IMG/VR virus record: IMGVR_UViG_3300048079_000214
Span: 1 to 31,718 of that record
Strand: one strand, 5' to 3'
DNA: 31,718 nucleotides
DNA from: a virus
Part shown: positions 30,039 to 31,718 of the stretch, piece after piece
Position numbering within the stretch: position 1 is the first letter of the stretch
How the letters are laid out: every line of letters starts with the position of its first letter
Made by a program: the position numbers and the translations under genes
The notes under the pieces: model-generated
What the model saw: only the letters and a program-made list of their open reading frames with translations
Database searches by the model: none
What the model was told of the DNA's origin: nothing

Positions 30039-30067
30039 TTGACACCTTGCAAAGCAGAAATTATAAG
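30039..30067 (+). promoter_or_regulatory. Near-consensus sigma70 promoter, plus strand
   Basis: TTGACA (30039-30044), 17 bases, TATAAG (30062-30067): eleven of twelve consensus positions. It points toward the 3' end of the Q-like gene and would give an antisense transcript. No plus-strand gene follows closely. Confidence 0.45.
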
Positions 30068-30088
30068 CTATCTCGTACGCCCGAAACC
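30060..30088 (-). promoter_or_regulatory. Possible minus-strand promoter upstream of the lipoyl-domain gene
   Basis: TATAAT on the minus strand (30065-30060) is a perfect -10, placed 34 bases upstream of the gene's ATG. The best -35 at 17-base spacing is only GGTTTC (30088-30083). Position just after the Q-like gene recalls the lambda late promoter. It overlaps the plus-strand promoter. Confidence 0.4.
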
Positions 30089-30154
30089 TTCCCGCAGAGC
30101 AATTTCTAAAAACATACAACAGAACAGGCTCTGCTACAAGATGGCCGTGCCGAC

Positions 30155-30697
30155 CTATGCCACTTTTCGCAGTCTAGCTCGAGCCCGAGCACTGTGCGCC
30201 TGATGCATCCCCTGCAGTTCCGACACCATGTCCTTGACATGCTCGACCTCAAGCGCACCACCTTTGATCGGCTCACGGCCAGTGCCGGCGCAGTGGGCGC
30301 AGACCCGGCTGGCCACGACCTTTGTCCCGTTGCATGCCGAGCACTCGCCGCCTAACCAGTGCGCCAGGCTGACGCGCGCGATCTTCGCGTACATGGCATA
30401 CGCGGCTTTGATATCCCACTCGGCCTTGATGTTCATCCATTTGCGTTCGAAGCCCTTACGCGCCACCTCGCCCGTCCACACGCGCAGCAGCACGCCCAGG
30501 TCACGGGCGCTGCTCTCGACTGCCTGACGCGGCACGCCAGCGATGCTGGCTCGCAGCAGCATAGTGCCGAACAACGCGCCCGCTCCGCCTGACAAGTCTG
30601 CAAGCGCCGCAGCGACGAGGGGTTCAGTCTGATGATGCTGGTCGTCGTCTTGCAGATTTGAAGTGCTCAAGGCTTGCAGATATCGTTCAGCGAACAT
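30155..30697 (-). CDS. Probable Q-like late antiterminator with DnaJ-type zinc finger
   Basis: This encodes 180 residues from the ATG at 30697, preceded by GGAGAAAACC; the 186-base in-frame extension upstream is a hydrophobic shadow lacking a ribosome binding site. The N-terminal two-thirds is helical. Residues 119-140 hold C-S-A-C-N-G...V-C-A-H-C-A-G-T-G, two CxxCxG knuckles as in DnaJ and several phage Q proteins. The C-terminus is basic (R-A-R-A-R-L-R-K). Position immediately before the late genes, and four terminators within them, support a Q role in which the protein joins RNA polymerase at the late promoter and suppresses termination. A different zinc-binding regulator is possible. Confidence 0.65.
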   Translation of the reverse strand: MFAERYLQALSTSNLQDDDQHHQTEPLVAAALADLSGGAGALFGTMLLRASIAGVPRQAVESSARDLGVLLRVWTGEVARKGFERKWMNIKAEWDIKAAYAMYAKIARVSLAHWLGGECSACNGTKVVASRVCAHCAGTGREPIKGGALEVEHVKDMVSELQGMHQAHSARARARLRKVA

Positions 30698-30709
30698 GGT
30701 TTTCTCCGT

Positions 30710-30730
30710 GGTAACTTCGCACAGGTTACC
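30710..30730. promoter_or_regulatory. Operator-like inverted repeat before the Q-like gene
   Basis: GGTAAC (30710-30715) and GTTACC (30725-30730) are perfect complements nine bases apart, in the leader 13 bases upstream of the ATG at 30697. The 15-base centre spacing could suit a dimeric repressor or an RNA hairpin near the ribosome binding site. No clear promoter is visible on either strand in 30698-30833. Confidence 0.45.
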
Positions 30731-30833
30731 ATTGGGAATTAAAACACCACTAGTCCCGAGATTTTCCAAATTGCAAGTCTTTGGATGCGTAACGGGCGCC
30801 ACCCTGCGTTCAGCAAATAGGAACAAGAACACG

Positions 30834-31718
30834 ATGAATGCCATAGAAATTAGAAACGCGCTGCACCAACGCATGACTGCCATTGCATCGTATCAGCAAG
30901 ATGCCAAACAACTTGCGGCTATGCGCCGTAGCCATTTAAAACGACTTCTAGTGAAAGAAGCGCAGGCAGACATTCAGGAGTCGGAGACCCTTACTCGAAT
31001 TAACATGATCTATCGAGACCCGTTATCTGGTGAATATACTAGCTACGGAAGAGTGCGTAGAAACGTTAAAGATGAAATCCTCAATCTCGACCTACACGAG
31101 AACAAGCAGTATCAATGGTTACTTGCGGAAGCCTATGAAGAATTCGAAGATTTCCTTGAGATGATGTACGCGAATGCTGGACTGCACGACAGGTCATTTT
31201 GGCCTCTAGCCCACTACGGAAATATTTCTTTAGATGAGCTTGAGCACAAAGATTGGAATTGGCATCTTTACCAAGTAAGGCGGCCTGAATCACGCATCTC
31301 AGCTGAAATTATACTTCGACAATTTCGCCGCAAGCTCCCGGCCTTCGCTAACGCTGAACAGGATAACGCCCTTGAACTTAACCTACGATTCGACGTTGCT
31401 CTAATTGCTCAGCTTCGTCACCACATAGTACACACTGCTGGAAAGGTTTCAGAGCGTGAGGATTTCTCTAAAAAGATCTTGGATGGCATAGGCCGGTGGA
31501 ATAATGGAAAGCCATCCGACTATCGCGATGAAATCGATAGCCTGTTTTTCGAACCTCCGCATGAAAAGATAATTGCGCTTCTAGATATTCAGATGGGCGA
31601 CAAAGCAACGTGGCCGTCCTTTATGGACGTGATGCAAAATCTCTGCCGTCGACTGTTGTGCAGCGCTCATCTACTGACCCACTTTTTGGTCAAGCACCAA
31701 AACGGCTTAGACACTGGG
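30834..31718 (+). CDS. HEPN-motif protein, 3' end outside window
   Basis: The reading frame is open for 295 codons from the ATG at 30834 to the window edge, so the gene is incomplete. AGGAAC at 30819-30824 could be its ribosome binding site. The product is soluble, helical and charged. Near the C-terminal part it has R195-H-H-I-V-H200-T-A-G-K-V, the R-x4-H...G form typical of HEPN domains in RNases, abortive-infection proteins and toxins. It is AT-rich and diverges from the Q-like gene, a sign of cargo. No other domain is recognised. The HEPN call is inference; coding is supported by the long open frame and biased codon use. Confidence 0.6.
   Translation, partial: MNAIEIRNALHQRMTAIASYQQDAKQLAAMRRSHLKRLLVKEAQADIQESETLTRINMIYRDPLSGEYTSYGRVRRNVKDEILNLDLHENKQYQWLLAEAYEEFEDFLEMMYANAGLHDRSFWPLAHYGNISLDELEHKDWNWHLYQVRRPESRISAEIILRQFRRKLPAFANAEQDNALELNLRFDVALIAQLRHHIVHTAGKVSEREDFSKKILDGIGRWNNGKPSDYRDEIDSLFFEPPHEKIIALLDIQMGDKATWPSFMDVMQNLCRRLLCSAHLLTHFLVKHQNGLDTG

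Noticed and set aside
30155-30883. Extended 242-residue version of the Q-like protein with an N-terminal membrane segment
   Set aside because: The extra 62 residues overlap the divergent gene, have no ribosome binding site, and the internal ATG at 30697 has a good GGAG.

Overview
The window is most of a temperate, HK97-type siphophage genome, almost certainly an integrated prophage or a very close relative of one. The DNA is GC-rich. The host must be Gram-negative, because the lysis cassette encodes a two-part spanin with an outer-membrane lipoprotein and a signal-anchored endolysin. The phiE125-gp8-like connector and the general gene style suggest a betaproteobacterium of the Burkholderiales, perhaps Oxalobacteraceae. 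That is an impression from protein families, not something the sequence proves. No integrase, repressor, replication gene or att site is visible, so both prophage ends lie outside the window.

Nearly everything between 30.7 kb and 1.6 kb lies on the minus strand and reads as one late region. In transcription order it holds a zinc-finger protein resembling a Q-type late antiterminator (30697-30155); an inserted AT-richer gene for a protein with a C-terminal lipoyl domain (30026-29046); a bidirectional terminator; a 39-aa basic protein; and a 750-bp gene-free stretch packed with stem-loops and one tRNA-like element (28707-27961). Next comes a tightly overlapping set of small genes ending in an HNH endonuclease (27948-26883), then terminase small and large subunits, a small membrane protein, portal, S49 head protease and major capsid (26776-20877). 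Two small proteins follow, then a 1099-aa multidomain protein with an SGNH esterase core in the usual decoration-protein position (20327-17028), and connector and tail-completion genes (17028-15140).

The tail module runs from the tail tube (15050) through the tail assembly chaperones G and G-T, joined by a predicted -1 frameshift at GGGAAAC, to a 2287-aa tape measure with 73-residue repeats and then four distal tail or fibre proteins (6615-3454). A six-gene overlapping lysis cassette closes the region (3360-1616). Intrinsic terminators at 28852-28874, 22222-22243, 15089-15119 and 3381-3403 lie inside this region, which fits control by a Q-like antiterminator.

The flanks carry plus-strand accessory genes. 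On the left are a NinX/DUF2591-like protein, a HEPN-motif protein, a decayed copy of the spanin 3' end and a small Cys-rich protein. On the right is an incomplete gene whose product also carries a HEPN-type Rx4H motif. The least ordinary items are the lipoyl-domain protein, the SGNH protein in the head module, the structured non-coding stretch with its tRNA-like element, and the two HEPN-like proteins.
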